This document shows, in pieces, positions 22,908-32,967 of a DNA stretch of 64,000 nucleotides. The DNA lies in assembly GCA_001939145.1 (NCBI GenBank), contig LSRX01000339.1, forward strand, positions 503,082 through 567,081, given 5' to 3'. The notes below the pieces were generated by a model, which saw only the letters and a program-made list of their open reading frames with translations, had not been told where the DNA came from and did no database searches. The stretch is from Symbiodinium microadriaticum. Taxonomy: Eukaryota > Sar > Dinophyceae > Suessiales > Symbiodiniaceae. Position 1 is the stretch's first letter. Each line of letters begins with the position of its first letter. Position numbers and translations under genes: made by a program.

Positions 22908-23016
22908 ATATAGCGGCCTTAATGATTACCTATATTGGTTTTGGGGGTTCCGTATTATAAGTATAGTATAAGTGGGCTCCAAAACCTTCTTCTTTTATTT
23001 GTTAAGGCCACTATAT
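22908..23016. mobile_element. Foldback element in an intron
   Basis: Outer arms ATATAGCGGCCTTAA / TTAAGGCCACTATAT match at 14 of 15 positions, and inner arms GGTTTTGGGGG / CTCCAAAACC also pair. The element ends 26 bp before the module A exon. Confidence 0.6.
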
Positions 23017-23042
23017 TGGGTTCTCGGAGCATAGGAGCAAAG

Positions 23043-23228
23043 CCCATCATCCACTACGTCTCCACCTGCACTGAGTGCGGCGGCTCTTGGTGCAATTCCG
23101 CAGATTTCAAGGAGGACAATGCCTGCGTTGAGCGCAAGTTTACCGTTGGCAGCGCTCTCAGCGCCTGGGGTTGCAGCAGGCTCGCTAAGAGGCTCTCTGA
23201 CAACGCACAAGTTGCAAATGAAGCTTAG
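23043..23228 (+). CDS. Cys/Trp module A, first exon
   Basis: The frame begins after an AG acceptor in phase 0 (GGAGCAAAG then CCC ATC). It encodes IIHYVSTCTECGGSWCNSAD, then DNACVERKFTVGSALSAWGC. The pattern H-x(4)-C-x-x-C-G-x-x-W-C followed by a Cys and a VG...GC-x-R-L segment recurs in modules B and C. The 3' end (stop at 23226-23228) is probably beyond the true donor, because the next homologous segment (VRDS..SGKIY) lies in another frame at about 23331. Four to five cysteines suggest a disulfide-stabilised extracellular unit. No named family recognised. Confidence 0.5.
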   Translation, partial: PIIHYVSTCTECGGSWCNSADFKEDNACVERKFTVGSALSAWGCSRLAKRLSDNAQVANEA

Positions 23229-23330
23229 GATGCAGCCCAGTGAGTTTACAGCTTTTTTTTGTTGGTCCCTGTATGCTGACATCAGAAGAGTTTGATTCTT
23301 GCTTAGATTTTTGGCTCCTGAGTTTTGAGA

Positions 23331-23446
23331 GAAGCAAGGACATCGTCAGAGACTCTTATAGCGGCAAGATTTATGTGACGGAAAAGTGTCACCGACGCTT
23401 GGATCAGTTCTCCTATGCTCTGGAGCTCCGAAGTAGGACCCCGTAA
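23331..23446 (+). CDS. Cys/Trp module A, second exon
   Basis: The frame encodes SKDIVRDSYSGKIYVTEKC and continues to a stop at 23446. The core VRDS-x-(S/T)-G-(K/R)-I-(Y/F) matches the end of module C (VVRDSETGRIF), which ties this exon to the module family. Splice borders are not fixed. Confidence 0.42.
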
Positions 23447-23518
23447 CCGGCCGACTGCTGTCATAGACGTGGGGTGAACATGGGATACGGGAGTTTCCCG
23501 TCCTTTATGTACGGAATT

Positions 23519-23575
23519 CAACACATGGAGGATCTATTTTAGGGCCCCTTATCTTTGGAGATTCCCAAACATGAC
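23519..23575. other. Small inverted-repeat-like patch between modules
   Basis: AGGGCCCCTTATCTTTGGAGATTC has short self-complementary parts and resembles the AGGGGACCCC-type cores of the nearby hairpin elements. It is weak on its own. Confidence 0.2.
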
Positions 23576-23590
23576 AACCAAGGAAGTAAG

Positions 23591-23698
23591 GGTCTCATCC
23601 ACCCGGTCACGGACTGCACTCAGTGTGGCCCAGACTGGTGCGCTCAATCGGCCTTTACCTACGATGCTGTGACGACAGACATCTTCTGCGACTACCAG
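23591..23698 (+). CDS. Cys/Trp module B, first exon
   Basis: Begins after an AAG acceptor in phase 0 with GLIHPVTDCTQCGPDWC, aligning with module A residue by residue (H-x-V-x-x-C-T-x-C-G-x-x-W-C). It ends ...IFCDYQ at a CAG|GTCGGC donor, phase 0. The 36-codon exon joins cleanly to the exon at 23880 (VGVPLSDYGCDRL), reproducing the CDYQVG string seen unbroken in module C. This agreement in sequence and phase makes the intron 23699-23879 (GT-AG, 181 bp) well supported. Confidence 0.6.
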
Positions 23699-23879
23699 GT
23701 CGGCTACTCGATTCTTGCGACTTCTGAAAAGCTCTCTTCAGCTTAGACCCTTTTCTGCTTGCTCTGCGGTCTTTGTCGATTTTCTGCAGACATGTCTCGA
23801 GCTGGTCCTGTAAATTGACAAGAGTTGCATAGGAGCGTGGACCCATAGGGACCTGTAGACGCATGAGCATTCCGCGGAG

Positions 23880-23960
23880 GTGGGCGTGCCTTTGAGCGAC
23901 TACGGCTGTGACCGGCTGCCCAGCTCCCCCACGGTCATGCACGTCTCACAGGAGGCTGGT
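23880..23960 (+). CDS. Cys/Trp module B, second exon
   Basis: Starts after ...GCGGAG in phase 0 with VGVPLSDYGCDRLPSSPTV. It aligns with module A (VGSALSAWGCSRL) and, further on, with module C (IPLNPTVV). The 3' border is unknown: reading continues in frame well past 24000, but residues after about SQEAGG no longer match the family. Confidence 0.5.
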
Positions 23961-24104
23961 GGTCCTGGAGGCGCTGTAGGGGGAAGTCCTGGCAGGCCTT
24001 ATCACATGAAAACCTCGGGAATGTGGAGATTTCAGGAGGTTCTCATAAGGCTTGAACCATGCATGGTGCTGTACTTCGGTCAGAAACTTCATCCCCCATG
24101 CCAG

Positions 24105-24514
24105 GTGTCTATGTGCTTTCAAGCAGCTCCTCGAGCGTTGATTCGCAGATTGGCGCGTGCATGCAGAAATGCAAGTCCTTGGGCTACTGCTGCAACGAGC
24201 TATCTCATGACGTTCCGAAGGGCAGCTTTGGATATTTCTCTTGTGCTCAAGCTTGCGCCATGCGTGCTCGCGGTGCGACGGAAGCCACATGCCATGAGAG
24301 GTGTGAGCTCCGACCTCCTTCATGGCCATATAACTGCACCTATGACTTGGACGGGACTTCCTATCCCGTGTGTTGGAGCTGTGGAGACAAGACAAGTGAC
24401 CCGAAGTGCAACTTTGGCGTCGCCGATGCAACGGCGTGCCAGGCTGGCTGTGCGATGGATCCGATCAGCCTAGCTTCTTGGGCACAGAATGCATCGGTTT
24501 GTTTCAATATGTGA
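24105..24514 (+). CDS. Dinoflagellate-type Cys-rich secreted domain exon
   Basis: About 136 codons ending at a TGA (24512-24514). After a serine-rich linker come SQIGACMQKCKSLGYCCN, FSCAQACAMRARG, CHERC, WSCGD and CQAGCAMDP, giving more than twelve cysteines in a regular pattern. I recall this CMxKCxSLxYCCN...SCAQAC arrangement from predicted secreted proteins of dinoflagellates; it has no assigned function to my knowledge. Asn-x-Thr/Ser sites (NCT, NAS) fit secretion. The acceptor is likely CCATGCCAG just before 24105. It follows the module B exons by about 150 bp and is probably part of the same gene, supplying its C-terminus. Confidence 0.6.
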
Positions 24515-25400
24515 ACAGCAGGTTCTTGTGTTTGAGTTTAAATCAAGCAATTGGCCACACTAACAATGCATTGGTGTTTTACGTCTGCAGAAAGCGCATC
24601 CCCAACCCTGCACCCCTGCTCGTCCTGCAGCACGGGATAGCAGCTTAAACGACAAGGGTCTATCTCAAAGTTAGGGGACCCCCCATTTTTTGAGAACTAC
24701 CCACATACTTTGCAAAGTCGTGGGCGTTTGGCCGAAAAGGTGTGCAACGAAAGCACATCTTAGCGGTCTTGCCCCAAGCGCCCCTCTTCAGGGCGAAGCT
24801 TTGCGAAATCAAGAAACATATCCGAAAACCGCATGCTTTCTGACAGAGCAAGACTTGCATCTGAGGCATGTCCACGACGCTCGGCTCAAGAGTGGCGGAG
24901 CTTTATGCCTGGGTGGTGGCTATGCGTTGCAACCCTAAACCATAAAGCCCCTAAAACCCAAAGCCCTACACACCTCAAAACCCGTAAAAAAAAAAAAGCA
25001 AGTCTAAAGCCAGAAAGCTTGAACCTCAGACCCTAAGACCCTAACCCCAAACTGGCGCATCAACACAAGGTCCGTTTTAGTTCTGAGGATTAGGGTAGAG
25101 TTGTTCACTTTGGGGGATCTGCCATTTCTCGTAAAGTATATGAACTGGTCACGAAACTCCTTAGAGAGAGGATATAGTTAGGGTATTATATATGGGAGGG
25201 ATCCTATTGTTGACCACAGTCAATAACAGCTATACAGTCAGTTTAGACTATAGCTCATCTGTTGCGTGACTAAAAAGAAATATAAGAAAATGTATAGAGG
25301 TTATAGCCTATACTCAGTCCCGGAATAGCCCTGTATATTTGTTTCTACATCTGATGCTGTTCTGAATCAGCACTGCCGTCGACTCTGTCACGCTTTTCAT
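24515..25400. other. Intergenic; telomere-like remnants and a hairpin
   Basis: A compact hairpin CTCAAAG..AGGGGACCCCCC..TTTTGAG occupies 24664-24694. Decayed CCCTAAA text fills about 24935-25050. No gene seen. Confidence 0.5.
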
Positions 25401-25424
25401 CCTGGATTTTGTCGTAGCCTTCTT

Positions 25425-25546
25425 TGAAGCCATGATTTGTCTGATCCTTGTGATCATCGTCATGGTTGCAGCTCTTGTCACTTTCGTACATGTTGTTGCC
25501 GCTACAACAGTTGCAAGAATTTGTGTTCTTGCTACCGTGTTGCAAT
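25425..25546 (+). CDS. Possible transmembrane exon upstream of module C
   Basis: The plus-strand frame from about 25425 encodes MICLILVIIVMVAALVTFVH and continues hydrophobic for about 35 residues. It ends at a consensus donor (GTAAGT at 25547). It could be a membrane anchor or uncleaved signal for the following module. The nearest acceptor gives an intron of only 34 nt, so the link to module C is uncertain, and the opposite strand is also open. Confidence 0.28.
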
Positions 25547-25580
25547 GTAAGTAAACCTCCAACATACTTGCGAAGCCCAG

Positions 25581-25986
25581 GAAGCATGGGGACCGTCCAC
25601 CACATTCCAACGTGCAACATGTGTGAGGACATGGGGGATTGGTGTGACGAGTCTCGTTTCTCAGCGAACAGGCCATGGTGCAAGCATGCGAAAGGAAAAC
25701 ATGCACATGACAGTTCCGCGCATGTTTTGGTGTTCAGAAGGTAACTGCGTAGGATGTCAAGTTTTCGAAATCCTCAACCGTTGCACCCCCTGCTTTTCTG
25801 GAGTGCCCTTTCCTGGGCCTGCAGGGTTGAGCTGAGTTGAAGTGAGTTAAAGTTCTGCACAGGCCAAACATCGAGTGTGACTACCAGGTCGGCGTCCATG
25901 CAGGCCTTCTGAACTGCTCGACCATCCCGTTGAACCCCACCGTGGTGCGTGACAGTGAAACAGGGAGGATTTTCCTTGTCATGTGA
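25581..25986 (+). CDS. Cys/Trp module C (two exons), C-terminal
   Basis: The first part (about 25581-25683) encodes GTVHHIPTCNMCEDMGDWC, matching the H-x(4)-C-x-x-C...WC start of modules A and B, then FSANRPWC. A second exon from 25863, after TTCTGCACAG, encodes NIECDYQVGVHAGLLNCSTI, then PLNPTVVRDSETGRIF and a TGA at 25984-25986. A GC-AG intron 25684-25862 would keep phase; GC donors are well known in dinoflagellates, but this one is inferred. Here CDYQVG is uninterrupted, whereas module B has an intron between Q and V. It is the most complete single view of the module: about 85 residues with five or six cysteines. Confidence 0.5.
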
Positions 25987-26018
25987 AGTTAGATGACTGT
26001 GTCGATCACAGCTTTTAA

Positions 26019-26113
26019 GGGAGTTTCCGAAAGTAGTGGGCCTCCTTTTTTATGAAAAGGAGCCCTATTAGTCAGGTCTTTAAATTAGGGGCTCCCTACT
26101 TCCGGAAACTCCC
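26019..26113. mobile_element. Terminal-inverted-repeat element (MITE-like)
   Basis: A 95-bp element with inverted ends: left GGGAGTTTCCGAAAGTAGTG, right (minus strand) GGGAGTTTCCGGAAGTAGGG. Ends match at about 17 of the first 19 positions. The interior is T/A-rich and non-coding. It lies 33 bp after the module C stop. Confidence 0.7.
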
Positions 26114-27400
26114 ATTTTTGCGCGGATTCTGATAGGATGTTTAACCGTCCGGGCCCACAGGAGTTGAGCCAACTTCGAGCATGCAGATGCCCTGGCAAGT
26201 AGGACATCTCGCTTAACAGGTTATGGCTTTACAACAGAAGGAACTGGCTTCGTGTGTTACGGGGAGTTGGCTTAACTTTGAAACTGCTGCGGCGCTTTGC
26301 CAAGTGCCGGTTTTGGGTTTCACAGGGGAGCCACAGACATCCGCGCGTCGCGGATGTGGACGGTCTTTAGAGGTTAGAGCACACATTTTTCTCCTTCAAC
26401 AGCCTGCGGTAGAATCCACAGGAGATTATCTTGAGCCTTCTAAGCCCAACAGAGAAATGGGGGGAATTTCGTATGATCTACTGTTGATTCTACGGTATCT
26501 AGGTTGGCTGTGTTTGCAAATGTCCGAAGGGCATCAGAAGCCAGTTCCCAAGATCCCCGCGACACAACTTTGATCGGAGTGGGGTTGTTTGCGCTGGCAA
26601 AGAGCAAGGCATTACTTCATCGCTTCATCGACGCATTACTTCATCACTTCATCGATGTATAGCTTTGGTGAAGGAGGTTACTCGCTGGCAAAGGCAATCC
26701 AGTCTTGACCGCACACTGCGAAAGATCACGACCACAACGAACACGGCGAGCACCACGACCAGGACCACCGTGACGACGAAGCCAAATCCTGTTTGCCAAG
26801 CACTGGTAGAGAAGAGTTTCTCACTCGTTGTTCTTTGTGTTTTTGCGGCGAGCTTCCGTGACGGAGACAACCAGCGACATGTCGCGCGGGTGTACCGCTC
26901 AAACCTTCGCAGCGCATGGTTCTGATCTGGAGCTGCGAGTTTTGTGGTGGGTGTCTGGAGTTCCACAAGCCAGCGATGCTGTAGTTCAAACCATTGTCGA
27001 CTTTATCGCAACGAGAGACCACAGTGCAAGGCACTCTTTTTGATACCAGGCGGTAAGAGGTGGGGTCCAAATCAAGTCCAGCTGCTTTCGGATGGATCGA
27101 GATACGGCGTGAGACAACTTGCCGCCCCGGCCTCCTAACCGGGTAAACAACCTACTCGGGCGTAAAAGAGGATCGAGCTCAAACGTAGACTCACTGTGTG
27201 AAACTCGCGGCCATGCTATTACCACGTGGCCAAAGCGAAACGTTCGGTACTAGGACGCCTGGGACTGGAACGTCCACAAGGACTGGAGGATGGGCAGAAA
27301 AGAAGCTACCCGCTTCCAGCCCAAACGTCGGCAAAGCAACGTCTTGCACGACCATGGTCTCCGCCGAGGGGACTGGCAAACGTTGTTCTTAACACACACG
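26114..27400. other. No confident gene
   Basis: A minus-strand frame at 26649-26966 carries one strong hydrophobic stretch (listed separately). Otherwise nothing recognised. Confidence 0.45.
26649..26966 (-). CDS. Possible single-pass membrane protein exon
   Basis: A 105-codon frame with a clear 25-residue hydrophobic segment (FGFVVTVVLVVVLAVFVVVV) flanked by basic residues (RSVRSRL), preceded by a Ser/Thr/Lys-rich part. The plus strand here is a run of ACC/ACG triplets (Thr-rich), so the valine-rich segment may simply be the complement of a degenerate trinucleotide repeat. No family recognised. Confidence 0.2.
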   Translation of the reverse strand: MELQTPTTKLAAPDQNHALRRFERYTRATCRWLSPSRKLAAKTQRTTSEKLFSTSAWQTGFGFVVTVVLVVVLAVFVVVVIFRSVRSRLDCLCQRVTSFTKAIHR

Positions 27401-27421
27401 CAACTTTCATTACGAAAGTTG
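27401..27421. other. Perfect stem-loop at the edge of the AT-rich island
   Basis: CAACTTTC-ATTAC-GAAAGTTG: an 8-bp perfect stem with a 5-base loop, about 60-80 bp before composition changes abruptly. Confidence 0.6.
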
Positions 27422-27479
27422 TCGAAATAGAATTCTGTTTAATATTGGCCTTTTTGAGACTTTTCAAAGAGATCTTGTC

Positions 27480-30240
27480 TCCTTAGATTCGCTTTCTCAT
27501 TGAAACTAAATTATAATAGATGATAAATTTGATCACTTATATATGCTCTTTAAATTCAAAACACACGAATTTCTGGATAAGAAGATAAATTTTATATGGG
27601 TAAATACACGATATATTTTAGCTTGATCGATATATGATATAAAAATAAATTACTATATTAATTTATATATTGAATATTCGATTATTTGGATTGATAATTT
27701 GTTCTATTTGATTTCGTTATTTTTCGGGAGAGGAAATTATTATTTTGTAATATAGCTTAAATATAAAAAAAAAATTCTATTTCTATTGTAGAATTTTTTG
27801 GTCGATGAATTAGATAGATATATTATTTGTTTATGAATTTAATAGATAGGTAAATAAAAAAAAATAAATATATAAGAATAAATAATTAGATAAATAAATA
27901 AATATATATTTTTTTTATTTATTTATTTGATATTTTTTTTTATGAATGTCGTCTTTTTTTTTTCCGTCTTTATGGATTAAGATATTTTCTTTTTTTCTCT
28001 CTTTGGTGGAGGGGGGTGGGGTTTGTTTTCTCTTAGTCTTCTAGAGTGATTGGGGGAATTTGGATTTCGTTTACGATTTTGAATTTAAGATTTAAGGCTA
28101 AAAATTATAAGGCATAGGGTTGATAAGGGCTTAAGGAGGGGTTGGGAGTTGTATAGATTGATGATTTATATATTATTTTAAATTTAGAATCTATATTTTA
28201 GTGGGATTTAGACTTAAATTAAGATTTTTCAGATTATGATTTGCGTAGGGCTTGTATACAACATTCCGTCTTTTCTGAGTTTATGTCGCCCATAGAAGCA
28301 TTCCAAGCAACCAGACCACTAACACCCCCCCTCCCATAACCCTACTAGACTTTATTATTGGCGGGGGGGGGGCCGGAACTCCAGACGCCTAACCATATAC
28401 ATATAGAATCAAATATAGAAATAAGCAAACAAGAAATTAAGCAAAAGATGAATAGGCAAAATAATAACAAATAAATAATAGATAAATAGATAAATCAATT
28501 CTCTCTGATATAAAATTAAATAAATTCTATTGGATGATTGCGGCATTTCTAATATTCAAAGTAGATATATTTAAAAAAAATTTAAATATTTGTAATTCTT
28601 CAATGTATATATATAAATATATGGATTTTATTTCTATTTCTTTATATTTATGATATTTTTTGTATTTATTATCTCTTATATAAATTTTTATATTTAAATA
28701 AATCTTATCTCTTATCTAATTTTTCTTATTTATTAATATTTATCTATGAATATTTAATTCTTCTCTTTTATTTATTCTTATCCCTTGCCGATTCTTGATT
28801 AATTATTATTTCTTTCCTCTGCTTATTTAATTATAATCCCTTGCCTATTCTTGTTTAATTATTATTCCTTCCTATTTCTTTTTTATCTAATAATTCTTAC
28901 TTATTCTGACCTATTCTTGTTTAATAACTATTCTTGCTTACTTATTATTCTTTATCTATTCTTATTTATTTATTTTCTCTAACTTATTCTTATTTAATTA
29001 TTATCTTCTTGCCTGTATTTTTTGAATTAGTTTCTCTTATTCATTCTTATTCAATTCTTATTCTTCAGCAATTCTTTGGCATAGTCTTTCTTAAAATTTT
29101 CTTTTATTTATTTATATTTAATTTTTATCTCATATTTTTCTTATTTAATTTTTCACCTTTGTCAAATTTTCCTTAGATTTCTTTTCTCTTATCTATTCTT
29201 TCTAAATATATATATATTTTTATTTCTTATCATATCTTCTTTAATAAAATATTCATGAAGCAAAAATAGAAATATCCAAATTTAAGAAAAATAGAAATTA
29301 TAAAATAACGAATCAAATTAAATTCAATATTTATTATATTTACGAAATCTATAGCAACCATATTTATTCAGAAAAATCGAAATTATTAATATCTTCAAAA
29401 TTATAATTAAAAGAATCAGAATCTTTCTTTATTATATAAAAATTCAAATTAACCAATATAAATTCGAGAAAATTTAAAACCGAAACCGAATATATTTCAT
29501 AAGAATAGAAATTCATTTAAATTATAATAGTATGTCTCTTATATTCTTCTTCTTTCTCACGAATAATATCAAAAATATTTCGAATTAAATTATTATAAAC
29601 AAATTTTCAAATAAATATCTCTTCTCAAATCAATATAAATTTCATTATATAGAAATAATGAAATTAATAATCTCCAGTAAATTTCTCAATCAAAATCAAA
29701 TATATATAATAATTTAAAAATATATATAAATTAAATAATCAGAATTCTATTTTATTAAAGATCATAATCTCATAGATTTAGTAGTAAATAATATAGAAAA
29801 TCAATATGAATATATTTTTAAATATTAACATTAAAAAAATGAATATGGATTAAAATTCATAAAATATTTCGTCTAATATTTATTCATAGAACGCCCATTC
29901 CCCCTGCCCTCCGTCATCCATCCATCTATAAATTAGCTATAGGAATTCAAGAATCGCTAGCTAGGAAATTTAGCTTTCTGAAAGCTTTCTTAGAATCCGT
30001 GCCAATATGGAACTACCAAATATATAGCATCTAAATTTTGGAAAAGAGAATCTTGACTTAATTGAAGAATTCGAGATGATATTAAATTCCAGATTCTTTG
30101 AAAACGAATATTTTATTATTTATATATATTTGCAAGATAGAATATAGAGCTTAGATATAATAAAGGGGAGTCCGGCCTATTTTAGAATCCTGGAACCTTT
30201 ATCTCGGAACCAGTTTCTAACATAACCGCGAAATTTTGTT
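27480..30240. other. AT-rich island of unknown origin
   Basis: About 2.75 kb of very AT-rich DNA (by eye well over 75% A+T) between flanks near 50%. No coding is recognisable; open frames are low-complexity (poly Tyr/Leu/Ile). Strand composition changes inside: mixed at 27.5-28.5 kb, pyrimidine-rich (TTATTCTT-type) at 28.6-29.2 kb, A-rich at 29.25-29.9 kb. A short GC-bearing patch with a C7 and a G9 run sits at 28260-28400. I saw no organellar gene (cox, cob, psb, rRNA). Options are organelle-derived filler DNA, an AT-rich satellite or mobile element, or a contaminating or misassembled segment. Confidence 0.85.
28785..29065 (+). repeat. Degenerate TATTCTTGTTTAATTATTAT repeats
   Basis: Copies of TATTCTT(G/A)TTTAATTATTAT begin near 28790, 28846, 28912, 28985 and 29040, roughly every 55-70 bp and imperfect. 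This looks like an ageing tandem array within the AT-rich island. Confidence 0.5.
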
Positions 30241-32960
30241 CTTAACCCCTATACTATACTTCCCCAAACCTGTGCGGAACCCGAACCCGAGCCGGCACCC
30301 GTCCTGAACCCACCCCAAACGAACCTGGCACCCACCCCTTCCCGCAACACCTCCTCCCGATTTCGAACCTGCTTACAACCTGCCCGGAACCTCCGTTAAT
30401 GCGGTACGAAAATTCCGTAGATTTTAGTCGCGCAAAAGGGCCGCAACCGAAGCTAGACGAAGAGATGACGGGTAAGTACACAAGAGCAGGAAGCTAGGAC
30501 GTGCAAGAAATTTCGGTTCATAAGCGAAACTCATTCTTCGGTTCGTATACTCTTCTTGCAGACTTGTTTGTATCTACACGCATACTAATCCTATCGAACA
30601 GAGGAATAAAACATGTAGTTTTGCTTCGTGTTTATGTTTGTCAATCAGAACATGAACTATGCTTGAGCTATCTGACTATGTTGCATTCGTTTGGCTGACA
30701 TGTGTATACCTTGTCTTCACAAGCATCTATACACATTATCCGACTATTTTCACCCTATATTCCACTAAACAGGTGGAATATCTCCGACCTCATGTATTTA
30801 CTGACTTCTGAAAGCCATTTTGATTTAGCTCTCGAATCAATGTTTTCGCCCAATAGAATCTATAATCATGTCTCTTCACTGTTTCCAAAACCCTTGACAT
30901 GATAATATTGATGAAAGCGCAACATGTATGACTCACCCATGATAGCCTATCTAGATGAAGCGTTTTGTCTTCTTCCAAATGATTCTTCACTTAAACAGAA
31001 ACTCTATATGAGAACGGCCAGTTGACAACCATGAACTCACACCAAGTCCATTTCACAATACCCGCCGAACGCGATCCCTTTCCAGGCCCCGGAAGATGCT
31101 ACTAATTTCAACCGGCACAATCGTCTGAGTTACAAGTTTTTTGGTTCTTTGTCCCTACCTCCACAAGGCATGGCCGTGATTCCCAACAACGGATGGATCC
31201 TGAAGTCTTTTGCAACTCGCTGCAATTGGCAAGTTCAGGCTTGGAAGCTTGCGGCTCGAAGGCTTCAGGTTTTGATTCTGATCTAAAATCTAAGATTGAA
31301 GAGACGTCATCTATCATCGCCTTCGGGTTTAAAGGCTTGGCATCATCTGTACTTGAAAATGAAGGCTTGAGATCCAGCATCCTTTGCTGCCAAGGCTTTT
31401 CAAGTTTACAAGGATTGCAATCGCACACTCGCTCACGGCAAACCCTTGCCATCAATCATTTCCTTTAATAATCTAAAGTTTTTTTCGAATCTTCCGTCTC
31501 CATATAACACAAAAATTAGATTTGGCATCGCCTCCTTCTGGTGCTTCAGGTTTGCCATCTATACTCTCAAACGAGGGTTTGATGTTCGGCATCCACCAGT
31601 CCTCTCTGAAGAAAGTAATGGAAGCAGGCATTCCTGTTTCCGCTGTCGGTGTAAGGCTTAGGGTTTGCGTATGTAGAACTCGGTACAACCTCCGAACTGC
31701 GGGGTCGCTTGTGCCTTCAAAACGGTCGAAGTGTCGACGTGTCTGATGTCCTGGCGGCGCCACTCCATTCTTCCGTGTCACCTAATCTCCGCAGTGATTT
31801 TGGCGGATCTTGCCGTGTCACCGGCAGTCATGTGGGGTGATTGTGTGGGTTTGCGTTTTCGATTTAGGGTTTGTCATCATCTCCTTCAGGGTCTGCTCAA
31901 CCGTCATGCAGATGGTACCTCACGTCTGCTTGCGCTGCCTGCGTCCCCTTTTCGAAACCACATCAAGGTTCCATTCTGCAGCCCCGCGTAGAGTTGGAGA
32001 GCGGCACATAAGCCTATAGTTTGCATTTACAGGATTGGTCGTTGGAGCAGCAGAGAAAGCTTTGAGAGACAACCTTCCAAAGAATGAGCTTCATGGAATT
32101 CTTAAGCGTTGAGTGGCTGGTCGGGAACAAACCAGCGGCGAGGGTTAGTTTTGACTAACAGGCTGGGTCGCGGGCATACGCTTTCCTGAGACCCCTTGCT
32201 ACGACACTCCAAGCCTGAGCTGCATTTGCATTATCAAGGACACGTATCCAAGTTTAGATTCGTTTAGATGCGACCTCATCTTCCTTGCAAACACCGTGGC
32301 TCCGGTGTGTCTTCCATGCCAGACTGGTGATGCCTGGAAGGTAGCTTCTTTTTGAACACCGCTCAAGACTCCTTCTAGGACTAGGATCCAGAAGACTTAA
32401 ACTTAAACGCCGACACAAGGCTTCCATTGAGGATGGTCGGCTCATGTCAGCTCCAGCGTTCCTACCACGCAAAGTCCGACACCATCAACCTTGAGCCATC
32501 CTCTTCACTTTTGCTTGTGGTTGTCGTAAGGTCGTTTAAGCTTTCTGTGTTGGCTTATCGCAGCCTGTGGGTTCGACCCGGAGCCGACACCAGCGTAAAT
32601 GTGTGGATGTGGGTACAGCCTACGAATGTGAGTTTGTGGATGGGGGGGGGGTCTTTGACAAGTTGAAAACACAAGGCAGCGAAACTATTGGTTAGGTCTG
32701 GGGTATTGCACCTTCGCTCGTTTCCACATGTTCATGTTGGACCAATCGTTCTCAATTGCCGAGTTGAGGATCTTCTGTTCTCTTACTGCAGCAAATTCAG
32801 CGGGGACGAAGAAGTACTATAAATCTCTTTCCAGAATCCAGAAGTCAGAAGCCGTGGTACACCAAAAACATGCAGGGTGCAAGAAGCGAGTAATCCGAGT
32901 GCAGAAGCCGTGACTGACACCGGGTCCAACCACTTACTGCAGGAAACGATGTATGACTCC
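30241..32960. other. No gene recognised
   Basis: Composition returns through a C-rich stretch (30260-30400, CCCGAACCC/GAACCTG words) and an intermediate AT region (30480-31080). The remaining frames are short and repetitive (GGCTT/TTTGG words) without domains. Confidence 0.45.
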
Positions 32961-32967
32961 CACGTCG

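Noticed and set aside
28934..29176. 80-codon hydrophobic frame in the AT-rich island
   Set aside because: Tyr/Leu/Ile/Phe content follows directly from TTATTCTT-type sequence; no start context or domain.
27480..30240. Mitochondrial or plastid gene fragments in the AT-rich island
   Set aside because: I looked for cox, cob, psb and rRNA-like peptides or motifs and recognised none; an organellar origin stays only a possibility.
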